Shown one piece after another: positions 35,044 to 43,794 of a DNA stretch of 64,000 bases (positions within the stretch are counted from its first letter, which is position 1; each line of letters opens with the position of its first letter). Made by a program: the position numbers and the translations under genes. The stretch is from an uncultured Eubacteriales bacterium. GTDB taxonomy: Bacteria > Bacillota > Clostridia > Oscillospirales > Oscillospiraceae. The notes under the pieces are model-generated. The model saw only the letters and a program-made list of their open reading frames with translations. It was not told the origin of the DNA and searched no databases. Location of the stretch: the NCBI GenBank assembly GCA_949283375.1, contig CASDSM010000029.1, forward strand, positions 1 through 64,000, given 5' to 3'.

Positions 35044-36263
35044 GGCAGGCGCGGCCCTATCCCTCCCTTCAGGTGAGCGCGAAGGGGGAGCGCTCCATCA
35101 AGCAGGGCCACCCCTGGGTCTACGGGGAGGAGCTGAAACACGCCGCCGGGACGCCGGAGGACGGCGGCCTGGTGGATGTCCTCGCGGGGAACGCCTGGCT
35201 GGGGACGGGGTTTTACAACGCCCGGTCCAAGATCACCGTCCGCCTGATCAGCCGCAACGCGAACGACCGCTTTGACGCCGCCTTTTGGGCGCGGCGGGTG
35301 CGCTACGCCCTCGCCTACCGCCGCACCGTGATGGGGGAGGACTGGTCCGCCTGCCGCCTGATCCACGGGGAGGCGGACCAGATGCCCGGCCTGACGGTGG
35401 ACCGCTACGGCGACCTCCTCTGCGCCCAGGTGCTCAGCCTGGGGATGGAGCGGGTGCAGGACATGGTCTTCGCCGCCCTGGCGGAGGAGATGGCCGCCCT
35501 CGGCGCGCCGGTGCGCGGCATCTTCCTGCGAAACGACGTTGCCCTGCGCGAGCGGGAGGGGCTGGAGCAGGGGAAGGGCTGGTATCCCCTCCCCGGCCTG
35601 CCGGTACCGGCGTCCGCCGTGACTGAGATCACGGAAAACGGCGTCCGCTACCTCGTGGACCTGGAAAACGGGCAGAAGACCGGCTTCTTCCTCGACCAGA
35701 AGTATAACCGCCGCGCCGCCGCCCGCCTCGCCCCCGGCAAGCGGGTGCTCGACTGCTTCACCCACACCGGCTCGTTCGGCCTCAACGCCGCGCGCGCCGG
35801 GGCGGAGCGGGTGCTCAGCGTGGACATCTCCGCGGCCGCCATCGAGATGGCCCGCGCCAACGCCGCGCGCAACGGCCTGACCAACATCGACTTTCAGGTG
35901 GCGGACGTCTTCCAGCTCCTCACCGGGCTCAGCCGCGCGCACAGCCATGACTTTGACTATGTGATTCTCGATCCGCCCGCTTTCACCAAGTCGCGCGACA
36001 CCGCCGCGCAGGCCGCGCGGGGGTACAAGGAGATCAACCTGCGGGCGATGAAGCTGCTGCCGCGGGGCGGCTATCTCGCCACCTGCTCCTGTTCGCACTT
36101 CATGCCGGAGCGGGAGTTCCGGCGGATGCTGCGCGAGGCGGCGCACGACGCGGGGGTGTCCCTGCGCCAGATCGAGGCCCGCCAGCAGGCCCCCGACCAC
36201 CCCATCCTCTGGAACGTCCCGGAGACGGACTATCTGAAGTTCTACCTGTTCCAGATCGTATAG
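35040..36263 (+). CDS. RlmI-like class I SAM-dependent rRNA methyltransferase
   Basis: A 407-residue methyltransferase probably making 5-methylcytosine in 23S rRNA. The N-terminal PUA-type domain starts at VSAKGERSIKQGHPWVYGEE. The catalytic domain has the SAM loop VLDCFTHTGSFGLNAARAGA near residue 235 and the catalytic motif DYVILDPPAF. TCSCSHFM carries the nucleophile-region Cys. The length and order match RlmI. The site and substrate are inferred from the family. It is translationally coupled to coaBC. Confidence 0.9.
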   Translation: MRQARPYPSLQVSAKGERSIKQGHPWVYGEELKHAAGTPEDGGLVDVLAGNAWLGTGFYNARSKITVRLISRNANDRFDAAFWARRVRYALAYRRTVMGEDWSACRLIHGEADQMPGLTVDRYGDLLCAQVLSLGMERVQDMVFAALAEEMAALGAPVRGIFLRNDVALREREGLEQGKGWYPLPGLPVPASAVTEITENGVRYLVDLENGQKTGFFLDQKYNRRAAARLAPGKRVLDCFTHTGSFGLNAARAGAERVLSVDISAAAIEMARANAARNGLTNIDFQVADVFQLLTGLSRAHSHDFDYVILDPPAFTKSRDTAAQAARGYKEINLRAMKLLPRGGYLATCSCSHFMPEREFRRMLREAAHDAGVSLRQIEARQQAPDHPILWNVPETDYLKFYLFQIV

Positions 36264-36333
36264 CCCGCCCAGTCATACCCGCCCCGGGCCTGTCATAGAA
36301 TGGACCGAAATCCAAAGACAGGAGCGCGGTGCG

Positions 36334-36972
36334 ATGCGGACAGACTGGAATGAGAACCGGGCCCGGCTGGTCGGCCGGGCGATGGGAGAGCCGGAGTACT
36401 CCCACACGAACCACGGAGAGGATTTTTACCGCCTGCCGCTGCGCAGCCTGCGCCTGAGCGGGGCGGCGGACCAGGTGAATCTGCTCCTCTCGCGCACACA
36501 GCTCGAGGCCGGGCCGGTCCATCCGGGGGACCGACTGGCGGTGGAGGGGGAGGTGCGCTCCTTCAACAACCGGACAGGCGTTGGCAGCCGATTGGTGATC
36601 ACGCTCTTCGTCCGTCAGGCCGCCCCGGCGGGGGAGGAGCTGGACGACAACCGCCTCACCCTCGCCGGGGTGCTCTGCAAGACGCCGAACTACCGCCAGA
36701 CCCCCCTGGGCCGTGAGATCTGCGACCTGATGCTGGCGGTGAACCGGCGCTATGGACGGGCGGACTACCTGCCCTGCATCGCCTGGGGCGCCCTCGCCCA
36801 GCGCGCGGCCTGCCTCTCGGTGGGGGACGGCATCCGCCTGGAGGGCCGCCTCCAGAGCCGGGCCTACACCAAGCTGACCGCCGCCGGCCCGGAGCGGCGG
36901 GTCGCCTTTGAGGTGTCCATCATGACGATGGAGCAGGTCGACCCCTCCTCCGGCGCGGGGCCGGATGCATAA
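36334..36972 (+). CDS. single-stranded DNA-binding-like protein with two OB folds
   Basis: A 212-residue protein with two tandem SSB-type OB-fold halves. The first is about 9-92 (LVGRAMGEPEYSHTNHGEDF, then a GDRLAVEGEVRSF strand pair). The second is about 106-200 (LTLAGVLCKTPNYRQTPLGRE, CIAWGALAQRAACLSVGDGI, LEGRLQSR). The second half has the classic SSB pattern; the acidic SSB tail is absent. A DNA role is inferred. The start follows AGGAG with an ATG at 36334. It is upstream of, but not obviously co-transcribed with, the T-box operon. Confidence 0.72.
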   Translation: MRTDWNENRARLVGRAMGEPEYSHTNHGEDFYRLPLRSLRLSGAADQVNLLLSRTQLEAGPVHPGDRLAVEGEVRSFNNRTGVGSRLVITLFVRQAAPAGEELDDNRLTLAGVLCKTPNYRQTPLGREICDLMLAVNRRYGRADYLPCIAWGALAQRAACLSVGDGIRLEGRLQSRAYTKLTAAGPERRVAFEVSIMTMEQVDPSSGAGPDA

Positions 36973-36997
36973 AATCCGTCACGGTCTTGCAAAACGC

Positions 36998-37027
36998 TTG
37001 ACAAAGTGCGGAGGGCCATACTATAAT
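36998..37027 (+). promoter_or_regulatory. promoter of the aspS2-gatCAB operon
   Basis: TTGACA, 18 bp, TATAAT. Transcription would start about 37034, at the beginning of the T-box leader. Confidence 0.88.
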
Positions 37028-37031
37028 AGTC

Positions 37032-37301
37032 CCACCAAAGGCGAGGAAGAGGACCGCACCCTCCACCGCGCCGCCTCAGAGAGCCCGGGTCATCGGCTGC
37101 AAGCCCGGGCGGCGGCAGGAGCGCGCGCAACACCTCGGAGCCGGCGTCCCGAGCGGCATGGGCCGGGTAGGGGCGCACGTCCCCCCTGCGTTAAAGGGTT
37201 CAAAGTGGTGCTGACAAGGAGGCCAGCGCAATTCGGGTGGTACCACGGAGATATTGTATCATTTCCGTCCCGGACTCAGGACAGTCCGGGGCGGCTTTTT
37301 T
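37032..37301 (+). promoter_or_regulatory. T-box leader, specifier most likely AAC (Asn)
   Basis: The leader contains the stem I AGAGAG motif (37078-37083), the T-box core TTCGGGTGGTACCACGG (37232-37248) and a terminator. The stem I base pairs CGAGG (37042-37046) with CCTCG (37133-37137). This leaves AAGAGGA opposite GCAACA in the specifier loop. The triplet just before the conserved purine is AAC (37129-37131), an Asn codon, fitting an operon for Asn-tRNA synthesis. The overlapping CAA is a Gln codon. Confidence 0.9.
37265..37301 (+). terminator. T-box terminator
   Basis: CCGTCCCGGACT / AGTCCGGGGCGG, a 12-bp stem with one G-T pair, then CTTTTTT, 35 bases before the aspS2 start. It forms when the tRNA is charged. 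Confidence 0.92.
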
Positions 37302-37335
37302 GTACGCTCGGACCGGTCAAAAAGGAGTGAGCGTC

Positions 37336-38658
37336 ATGAAATTCGTCACAGGAACCACAACAGCCAGTCATCACGAGCTCGCCGCGCTGCGTGCGGAGAG
37401 CCCCGCCGGCCAGGCCGTCACCCTGCACGGGGCGGTGCACGCCCTGCGGGAGATGGGGGGGATCACCTTCCTCACCCTGCGCTGCCGCGACGGGGTGATG
37501 CAGTGCGTCTTCGACCCCGGCGTGCTGCCGGAGGACCTGACGGAGGAGAGCTGCGTGGTGGTCACCGGCGCCCTGCGCGCCGACGAGCGCGCCCCTGGCG
37601 GCATGGAGGTGCAGGGCGGGGGGATCGAGGTCCTCTCCCGCCCCGCCGAGGCGATGCCGGTGCCGGTGCACAAGTGGAAGCTGAAGCTGAATCTGGACAC
37701 TGAGCTGGCCCTGCGCCCGCTCGTGCTGCGCAACCTGCGCGAGCGCTCCGTCTTCAAGGTGCAGGAGGGGCTGGGCCGGGCCTTCCGGGAGTACCTCTCC
37801 GGCGAGGGCTTCACCGAAATCCACACCCCCAAGATTGTCCACGCCGGGGCGGAGGGGGGCAGCAACATCTTCCGCCTGGAGTATTTTGACAAGAAGGCAT
37901 TCCTCGCCCAGTCGCCGCAGTTTTACAAGCAGATGATGGTGGGCGTCTACGAGCGGGTCTTCGAGGTGGCCCCCGTCTTCCGCGCGGAAAAACACTCCAC
38001 CCCCCGCCACCTGAACGAGTACACCTCGATGGACTTCGAGATGGGATATATCGACTCGTTTTACGACATCATCGAGATGGAGAGCGGCTACCTCCGCTAC
38101 GCGATGGACCTGCTGGGCCGGGAGTACGCCGGGGACCTCAGGCGCCTGGGCATCACCCTGCCGGACGCGGAGCACATCCCCGTCTGCTCCTTCCGCGAGG
38201 CCAAGGAGCTGGCGGCGGAGAAGTATCACCGCCCCATCCGCGACCCCTACGACCTCGAGCCGGAGGAGGAGAGCAACATCGGCCGCTACTTCCAAGAGGA
38301 GTACGGCGCGGACTTCGTCTTCATCACCCACTATCCGTCCAAAAAGCGCCCCTTCTACGCGATGGACGACCCGGACGACGCGCGATATACCCTCTCGTTT
38401 GACCTGCTGTTTCGCGGCATGGAGGTCACCACCGGCGGCCAGCGCATCCACGACTATCAGATGCAGGTGGATAAGATGCGCGCCAAGGGGATGCACCCGG
38501 AGGAGTTTGACTCCTACCTGATGATTCACAAACACGGCATGCCGCCCCACGGCGGCCTGGGCATCGGCCTGGAGCGGCTGACGATGAAGCTGTGCGGCCT
38601 GGAGAACGTGCGCTACGCCTGCCTCTTCCCGCGCGACCTGAATCGCCTGGAGCCGTAA
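37336..38658 (+). CDS. aspS: aspartate--tRNA(Asn) ligase, archaeal-type AspS2
   Basis: A 440-residue class II synthetase of the short archaeal type, lacking the GAD insertion of bacterial AspRS. An N-terminal OB-fold anticodon domain (to about 105) precedes the catalytic core. Motif 2 is FRAEKHSTPRHLNEYTSMDFE and motif 3 is GLGIGLERLTMKL. AspS2 proteins charge tRNA-Asn (often also tRNA-Asp) with Asp, which GatCAB then amidates. Location directly before gatC-gatA-gatB supports this. AAAGGAG precedes ATG 37336, after the terminator. Confidence 0.92.
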   Translation: MKFVTGTTTASHHELAALRAESPAGQAVTLHGAVHALREMGGITFLTLRCRDGVMQCVFDPGVLPEDLTEESCVVVTGALRADERAPGGMEVQGGGIEVLSRPAEAMPVPVHKWKLKLNLDTELALRPLVLRNLRERSVFKVQEGLGRAFREYLSGEGFTEIHTPKIVHAGAEGGSNIFRLEYFDKKAFLAQSPQFYKQMMVGVYERVFEVAPVFRAEKHSTPRHLNEYTSMDFEMGYIDSFYDIIEMESGYLRYAMDLLGREYAGDLRRLGITLPDAEHIPVCSFREAKELAAEKYHRPIRDPYDLEPEEESNIGRYFQEEYGADFVFITHYPSKKRPFYAMDDPDDARYTLSFDLLFRGMEVTTGGQRIHDYQMQVDKMRAKGMHPEEFDSYLMIHKHGMPPHGGLGIGLERLTMKLCGLENVRYACLFPRDLNRLEP

Positions 38659-38687
38659 GGCGGGCCGTCAAAAAGGAGGAACCTGAG

Positions 38688-38975
38688 ATGAAGATCACGG
38701 AAGAGATGGTGGATTACGTCTCCGTCCTCTCCCGGCTGCGCCTGCCGGAGGAGGAGCGGGCGCGCATGGCCCTCGAGCTGGAGCGGCTCACCGACTATAT
38801 GGAGGTGCTCAACCACCTTGACACCACCGGCGTCGAGCCGATGAGCCACACCTTCCCGCTCAAGAACGTCTTTCGGGAGGACGAGGTGCGGCCCTCCGCC
38901 CCGCGCGAGGAGCTGCTGGCCAACGCCCCCGCCGCAGACGAGGAGAGCTACCTCGTCCCCAGGACGGTGGAATAA
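38688..38975 (+). CDS. gatC: Asp/Glu-tRNA amidotransferase subunit C
   Basis: A 95-residue clamp that stabilises GatA on GatB. Typical GatC features are VSVLSRLRLPEEERARMALE, LNHLDTTGVEPMSH and the C-terminal NAPAADEESYLVPRTVE. AAAGGAGG precedes ATG 38688. It lies 29 bases after aspS2 and 15 before gatA. Confidence 0.95.
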   Translation: MKITEEMVDYVSVLSRLRLPEEERARMALELERLTDYMEVLNHLDTTGVEPMSHTFPLKNVFREDEVRPSAPREELLANAPAADEESYLVPRTVE

Positions 38976-38990
38976 GGAGGAGGGCGAGCG

Positions 38991-40469
38991 ATGGATATTC
39001 TGGACCTGTCTGCCCTCGCGCTGGGCAGAGCGATTCAAAAACGCGAGGTCTCCGTCGAGGAGGCCACCCGCGCCGCCCTGGACGCCATTGAGGAGGCCAA
39101 CGGGCAAAACAACGCCTTTATCACCGTCCTGCCGGACGAGGCCCTCGCCCGGGCCGCGGCGGTGCAGCGGCAGATCGACGACGGGACGCTTACCGGCCCG
39201 CTGGCCGGGGTGCCGTTGGCAATCAAGGACAATATCTGCACCAAAGGGGTCAAGACGAGCTGCGCGTCCAGGATTCTGGGCGACTTCAAGCCCCCCTATG
39301 ACGCCACGCTCACGGAGAAGATCACGGCGGCGGGCGGCGTGGTGCTCGGCAAGCTGAACATGGACGAGTTCGCGATGGGCTCTACCTCCGAGACGTCCTA
39401 CTACGGCCCGACGCGCAACCCCTGGGACCTCGGCCGGGTGCCCGGCGGCTCCTCCGGCGGCGCTGCTGCGGCGGTGGCCGCGCGCGAGTGCTGGTACGCC
39501 ATCGGCTCGGACACCGGCGGCTCCATCCGCCAGCCCGCGAGCTACTGCGGCGTGACCGGCGTGAAGCCCACCTACGGCACCGTCAGCCGCTACGGGCTGA
39601 TCGCCTACGCCTCCTCCCTCGACCAGATCGGCCCGCTGGCCCGGACGGCGGAGGACTGCGCGGCCATCCTGGACGCCATCCAGGGCCGCGACGCGCGCGA
39701 CGGCACCTCCCTGGAGAGGGACTACGGCGGCCTGCTGGCCTCCCTGGACGGGAACCTCGACGGGATGCGGATCGGAATCCCCGCCGAGTGCTTTGCCGAC
39801 GGGCTGGACGCGGAGGTCTCCCGGCGGGTACTCGCCGTGGCGGACGTGCTGCGCGGCCGGGGCGCCGTGGTGGAGGAGTGTACGCTGCCCATCATGGAGT
39901 ACGTCGTGCCCACCTACTATATCATCGCCTGCGCCGAGGCGAGCAGCAACCTCTCACGCTTTGACGGGGTGAAGTACGGCTGGCGGGCGGAGGGCTACCG
40001 CGACCTCACCGACCTGTACAACCGGACGCGGACCGAGGGCTTTGGAGACGAGGTGAAACGGCGCATCCTGCTGGGCACCTTCGTCCTCTCCACCGGCTAC
40101 TATGACGCCTATTACCGCAAGGCGCTGCAGGTCAAGGCGGTCATCCAGCAGGCGTTCGACCGCGCCTTTGCGCGCTACGACCTGCTGCTCATGCCGGTCG
40201 CCCCCACCACTGCCCCGCGCCTGGGGGAGAGCCTCTCTGACCCCTTACAGATGTACCTGTCCGATATCTACACCGTGTCCGTCAACCTCGCCGGCCTGCC
40301 GGGGCTCTCCATGCCCTGCGGGCCGGACGGGAAGGGGATGCCGGTGGGCGCGCAGCTCGTCGGCCCCGCCCTCGGCGAGGGGAAGGTGCTGCGCGCGGCG
40401 CACGCCTTCCAGCTGGACACCGACTATCACACCCTGCGCCCGCAGGCGGCGGAAGGAGGCGCGCACTGA
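38991..40469 (+). CDS. gatA: Asp/Glu-tRNA amidotransferase subunit A (glutaminase)
   Basis: Releases ammonia from glutamine for the transamidation. The 492-residue amidase-signature protein has the Ser-cisSer-Lys triad: the Lys in LAIKDNICTKG (near residue 77), the cis-Ser in PGGSSGGAAAAVAA and the nucleophile Ser in DTGGSIRQPA. AAGGAGG lies before the ATG. The stop overlaps the gatB start (TGATG). Confidence 0.97.
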   Translation: MDILDLSALALGRAIQKREVSVEEATRAALDAIEEANGQNNAFITVLPDEALARAAAVQRQIDDGTLTGPLAGVPLAIKDNICTKGVKTSCASRILGDFKPPYDATLTEKITAAGGVVLGKLNMDEFAMGSTSETSYYGPTRNPWDLGRVPGGSSGGAAAAVAARECWYAIGSDTGGSIRQPASYCGVTGVKPTYGTVSRYGLIAYASSLDQIGPLARTAEDCAAILDAIQGRDARDGTSLERDYGGLLASLDGNLDGMRIGIPAECFADGLDAEVSRRVLAVADVLRGRGAVVEECTLPIMEYVVPTYYIIACAEASSNLSRFDGVKYGWRAEGYRDLTDLYNRTRTEGFGDEVKRRILLGTFVLSTGYYDAYYRKALQVKAVIQQAFDRAFARYDLLLMPVAPTTAPRLGESLSDPLQMYLSDIYTVSVNLAGLPGLSMPCGPDGKGMPVGAQLVGPALGEGKVLRAAHAFQLDTDYHTLRPQAAEGGAH

Positions 40470-41905
40470 TGGATTGGGAGATGGTCATCGGTCTGGAGAC
40501 CCATGTGGAGCTGGCCACCCGGACCAAGATTTTCTGCTCCTGCACGACGGAGTTCGGCGGCGCGCCCAACACGCACTGCTGCCCGGTCTGCACCGGTATG
40601 CCGGGCACCCTGCCGGTCCTGAACCGGAAGGTGCTGGAGTATGCCGTGAAGACCTGCCTCGCCCTCAACTGTGAGGTCACCCGCTACCACAAGTTTGACC
40701 GGAAGAACTACTTCTACCCTGACCTTCCCAAGGCCTACCAGATCTCGCAGCTCTATCTCCCCATCGGCCGCAACGGCAAGGTGCCCATCCGCGTCGGCCA
40801 GGAGGAGAAGGTGATCCGCATCCACGAGCTGCACATGGAGGAGGACGCCGGCAAGCTGGTGCACGACAACTGGATTGACCAGACCCGCGCGGACTACAAC
40901 CGCTGCGGCGTGCCGCTGATCGAGATCGTCACCGAGCCGGACTTCCGTTCGGCGGATGAGGTGATCGCCTATCTGGAGAAGCTGCGCTCCACGTTGGAGT
41001 ACCTCGGCGTCTCCGACTGCAAGATGCAGGAGGGCTCGCTGCGCTGCGACGTGAACCTCTCCGTCCGCCCGGTGGGCGCGGCGGAGCTGGGCACCCGCAC
41101 CGAGATGAAGAACCTCAACTCCTTCAAGGCGATCGCCCGCGCCATCCGCTACGAGGCCCGCCGCCAGCAGGAGCGCATCGAGATGGACCACAAGCCGGTC
41201 ATCCAGGAGACCCGCCGCTGGGACGAGAACAAGGACGCGAGCTTCTCCATGCGCTCGAAGGAGAACGCCCAGGACTACCGCTATTTCCCTGAGCCGGACA
41301 TCCCCCCCGTCGAGCTGGACGGGGCGGAGCTGGAGCGGATGCGCGCATCTCTCCCGGAGATGGCGGAGGCCAGGCGGGCGCGCTATGAGCGCGACTTCGG
41401 CCTGCCGGAGTACGACGCGGGCCTGCTTACCGGCACGAAGGCGCTGGCGGACTTCTTTGAGGAGACGGTGGCCCTCGGCCTCGCGCCCAAGGAGGTCTCC
41501 AACTGGATGATGGACGTCCTTCTGCGCACCCTCAAGGAGAAGGGGCTGGAGCCGAAGGAGATGCTCCTGACCCCGGAGACGCTGGGGACCATCATCCGCA
41601 TGGTGCAGGAGGGCCGCCTGAATCGCACCACCGGCGTGAAGGTCTTCCAGGCGGTCTTCGACGAGAACGCCGACCCCGCCGCCTACGTCAAGGCCCACGG
41701 CCTGGAGCAGATCAGGGACACCGGCCTGGTGGAGACCACCGTGCGCGAGGTGCTCGCGCGCTGCGCCGCCCAGGTGGAGGAGTACCGGTCGGGCAAGGAG
41801 AAGGTCTACGGCTTCCTCGTCGGCCAGTGTATGCGCGCCCTCAAGGGTAAGGCGGACCCGCAGATCGTCAACCAGACCCTGCGCGAGATGCTGAAAAACG
41901 GCTGA
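40469..41905 (+). CDS. gatB: Asp/Glu-tRNA amidotransferase subunit B
   Basis: Phosphorylates the misacylated Asp or Glu and transfers ammonia to give Asn-tRNA or Gln-tRNA. The 478-residue protein begins WEMVIGLETHVELAT, and the metal-binding cysteines are in CSCTTEF and CCPVC. YFYPDLPKAYQISQ and the DYNRCGVPLIEIVTEPDFRS signature follow. The C-terminal YqeY-like tail binds tRNA. Last gene of the T-box operon. Confidence 0.97.
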   Translation: MDWEMVIGLETHVELATRTKIFCSCTTEFGGAPNTHCCPVCTGMPGTLPVLNRKVLEYAVKTCLALNCEVTRYHKFDRKNYFYPDLPKAYQISQLYLPIGRNGKVPIRVGQEEKVIRIHELHMEEDAGKLVHDNWIDQTRADYNRCGVPLIEIVTEPDFRSADEVIAYLEKLRSTLEYLGVSDCKMQEGSLRCDVNLSVRPVGAAELGTRTEMKNLNSFKAIARAIRYEARRQQERIEMDHKPVIQETRRWDENKDASFSMRSKENAQDYRYFPEPDIPPVELDGAELERMRASLPEMAEARRARYERDFGLPEYDAGLLTGTKALADFFEETVALGLAPKEVSNWMMDVLLRTLKEKGLEPKEMLLTPETLGTIIRMVQEGRLNRTTGVKVFQAVFDENADPAAYVKAHGLEQIRDTGLVETTVREVLARCAAQVEEYRSGKEKVYGFLVGQCMRALKGKADPQIVNQTLREMLKNG

Positions 41906-41942
41906 GACGCAGACAGACTGCGGGAGAAAACGCGATCAAATG

Positions 41943-41993
41943 CGCCGGGTTGAGAGCTGTCGCAGGACGGTTCTCAACCCGGCGTGTTTTTTT
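41943..41993 (+). terminator. terminator of aspS2-gatCAB
   Basis: CGCCGGGTTGAGA / TCTCAACCCGGCG, a perfect 13-bp stem, then TGTTTTTTT. Confidence 0.92.
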
Positions 41994-42033
41994 GCTCCAT
42001 CGCGCATAGCCTTTCCCGAAGGGGGGAATACCG

Positions 42034-42555
42034 GTGGAGGAACGACTGCCACTGCGCCGCGCGGGCGTCCCGTGCGGGGAGCTGCTGCGCCGTGAGGAGG
42101 GCCTGCACGCCGTCTTCACGGCGCGCGTCCCGGACGGGACGGGGGTGCAGAAGCTCTGGCTGTGCGGGGTGGGGGGAGAGCCGCTCCTGCTCGGCACGCT
42201 GATGCCGCTCGGCGGCGGCTGGCGGCTGGAGCGGCGGCTCTCCGTGCGCGCCCTGCGGGAGCATGGCCTGACGGGCGCGCTCTGCGGGGAGATCACCCCC
42301 GGCCCGCCGCCGGAGGGGGAGGACCGTCCGCCCGGGGAGCGGCCGCCCGCGGTCGGGGACACCGTGCTCGCCCCGCTGCTTGCGGGGGCGCGGGGCGAGT
42401 GGCGGCGGGAGGGGGGCTGCTGGCGGCTCACCCTCCCCTGGCGGCGGGACGGGGCGTTTCCCCTCGCGCCCGCCTTCTGCCTGGCCCGGCTCGAGGGGGA
42501 GGCGGTCTGCTACTATTTCAGCGCGGCGGGGGAGATTTTGCCGCCGCCGGTATAA
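42034..42555 (+). CDS. hypothetical protein, two-part beta-rich
   Basis: A 173-residue soluble protein, not recognised as a named family. The N-terminal half (1-85) looks like a beta domain: AGVPCGELLRREEGLHAVFT, LWLCGVGGEPLLLGTLMPLG, then RRLSVRALREHG. A Pro/Glu-rich linker (about 88-108) leads to a short second unit ending AFCLARLEGEAVCYYFSAAG. The start is GTG 42034, chosen because AAGGGGGGAA precedes it. Very high GC and few Lys codons. Isolated between gatB and coat-protein genes. Confidence 0.6.
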   Translation: MEERLPLRRAGVPCGELLRREEGLHAVFTARVPDGTGVQKLWLCGVGGEPLLLGTLMPLGGGWRLERRLSVRALREHGLTGALCGEITPGPPPEGEDRPPGERPPAVGDTVLAPLLAGARGEWRREGGCWRLTLPWRRDGAFPLAPAFCLARLEGEAVCYYFSAAGEILPPPV

Positions 42556-42642
42556 TCTCCCGCCGCCGTGGGAAGCTAGGGGCAGGGAGCCGCGGGCGAT
42601 CGGCGCGGCGGCTCCTCAGATTTGCAAAAGGAGGCAACGTCC

Positions 42643-42828
42643 ATGGCCAATCTGACATCCAAGGAGCTGGCCGCTCTGGAGGACCAGCTCAGCTTCGAGC
42701 ACACCTGCGTGTGCAAGTATCAGGCCGCCGCGGAGGAGACGGGGGAGACCGCCCTGCGCGACTGCTTCCGGCAGCACGCCGGCGTCCACCAGCAGAACTT
42801 CAATACCCTGCTCACATTTTTGCGCTAA
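42643..42828 (+). CDS. small spore coat-type protein (CotF-like, ferritin-like helices)
   Basis: A 61-residue helical protein. LTSKELAALEDQLSFEHTCV and FRQHAGVHQQNFNTLLTFL resemble the first two helices of CotF/YhcQ-type coat proteins. AAAAGGAGG precedes ATG 42643. The next gene, 12 bases downstream, looks like the complementary CotF half. The two may form one complex on the forespore surface. Confidence 0.7.
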   Translation: MANLTSKELAALEDQLSFEHTCVCKYQAAAEETGETALRDCFRQHAGVHQQNFNTLLTFLR

Positions 42829-42840
42829 GGAGGCGGCAGC

Positions 42841-43089
42841 ATGAACGACCAGGAACGCATCACCGACCTGCTCCTGACGGAGAAGAAGATGAGCGCCAAC
42901 TACAACGAGTTTGCCAGCGAGTGCGTGAATCCCCAGCTGCGCCGGCAGTTTCTCGACCTGCTCGACCGGGGGCAGGACATCCAGAGCGCCCTCTACCAGG
43001 CCGCCGCGAGCCGCGGCTGGTATCAGACCACCCCGGCGGACGGGGCGCAGATCAACCAGGCCCTGCAAAAGTTTTCCAGCATGAGCTGA
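42841..43089 (+). CDS. spore coat protein, CotF family
   Basis: An 82-residue protein matching the CotF domain. It has RITDLLLTEKKMSANYNEFA, then the ECVNPQLRRQFLDLLDRGQD helix, and ends ASRGWYQTTPADGAQINQAL. The pattern of two helices and a terminal Tyr/Pro segment is typical. AAGGAGG lies before the ATG. In tandem with the preceding coat-type gene. Confidence 0.85.
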   Translation: MNDQERITDLLLTEKKMSANYNEFASECVNPQLRRQFLDLLDRGQDIQSALYQAAASRGWYQTTPADGAQINQALQKFSSMS

Positions 43090-43156
43090 CCGTGTCCGCC
43101 GGAGGAGGAAATGTCCGTCCGGCGGACCATTTTTTGGAAAAAGAAAGGGAAAGGTC

Positions 43157-43184
43157 TTTTCAAATGGCAGGAATGTGCTATAAT
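43157..43184 (+). promoter_or_regulatory. promoter of nrdR
   Basis: TTTTCA, 16 bp, TATAAT (43179-43184). The -10 is strong and the -35 weak. Confidence 0.6.
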
Positions 43185-43243
43185 ACTCTCAAACAATGAC
43201 GGCCTGAGCGTCTGCCGCGCCGGCTGGAGAGGAAGTGGCCCCC

Positions 43244-43699
43244 ATGAAGTGCCCCTACTGCGGACATATTGACAGCAAGGTGGTGGACTCCCGCCCCGCC
43301 GACGACGGGGAGAGCATCCGCCGCCGCCGTGAGTGCCTGGAGTGCCACAAGCGCTTCACCACCTATGAGACGGTGGAGACGCTGCCGCTCATGGTGATCA
43401 AGAAGGACGGCAGCCGCCAGAGCTTTGAGAAGAACAAGGTGCTCAACGGCATCATCCGCGCCTGCGCGCAGCGGCCGGTGCCGATGGAGACGATGGTCCG
43501 CATCGCCGACGAGGTGGAGCAGGAGCTGCAAAACTCCCTCAACCGCGAGATCAGCGCCAAGCGGATCGGCGAGCTGGTGATGGACAAGCTCAAGGAGGTG
43601 GACGAGGTGTCCTATGTCCGCTTCGCCTCGGTCTACCGCCAGTTCAAGGACATCGACTCCTTTATGGAGGAGCTCAACAAGCTGCTCGCCGAGCGTTGA
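43244..43699 (+). CDS. nrdR: transcriptional repressor NrdR
   Basis: Represses ribonucleotide reductase genes when dATP is high. The 151-residue protein has an N-terminal zinc ribbon with Cys3, Cys6, Cys31 and Cys34 (MKCPYCG and [10 protein letters not shown]). An ATP-cone domain starts at [20 protein letters not shown]. The length matches NrdR. An in-frame GTG at 43235 is too close to the ribosome site, so ATG 43244 is used. No reductase genes are nearby. Confidence 0.96.
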   Translation: MKCPYCGHIDSKVVDSRPADDGESIRRRRECLECHKRFTTYETVETLPLMVIKKDGSRQSFEKNKVLNGIIRACAQRPVPMETMVRIADEVEQELQNSLNREISAKRIGELVMDKLKEVDEVSYVRFASVYRQFKDIDSFMEELNKLLAER

Positions 43700-43716
43700 G
43701 CGGGTGAAAAGACAAG

Positions 43717-43752
43717 TCCCCCCGGACCATTGGACTGGTCCGGGGGGATTTT
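43717..43752 (+). terminator. terminator of nrdR
   Basis: TCCCCCCGGACCA / TGGTCCGGGGGGA, a perfect 13-bp stem, then TTTTC. Confidence 0.92.
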
Positions 43753-43794
43753 CGTGTTTTGCGCGCCTGCGGATGGGATCAGATGACAGCGGGC

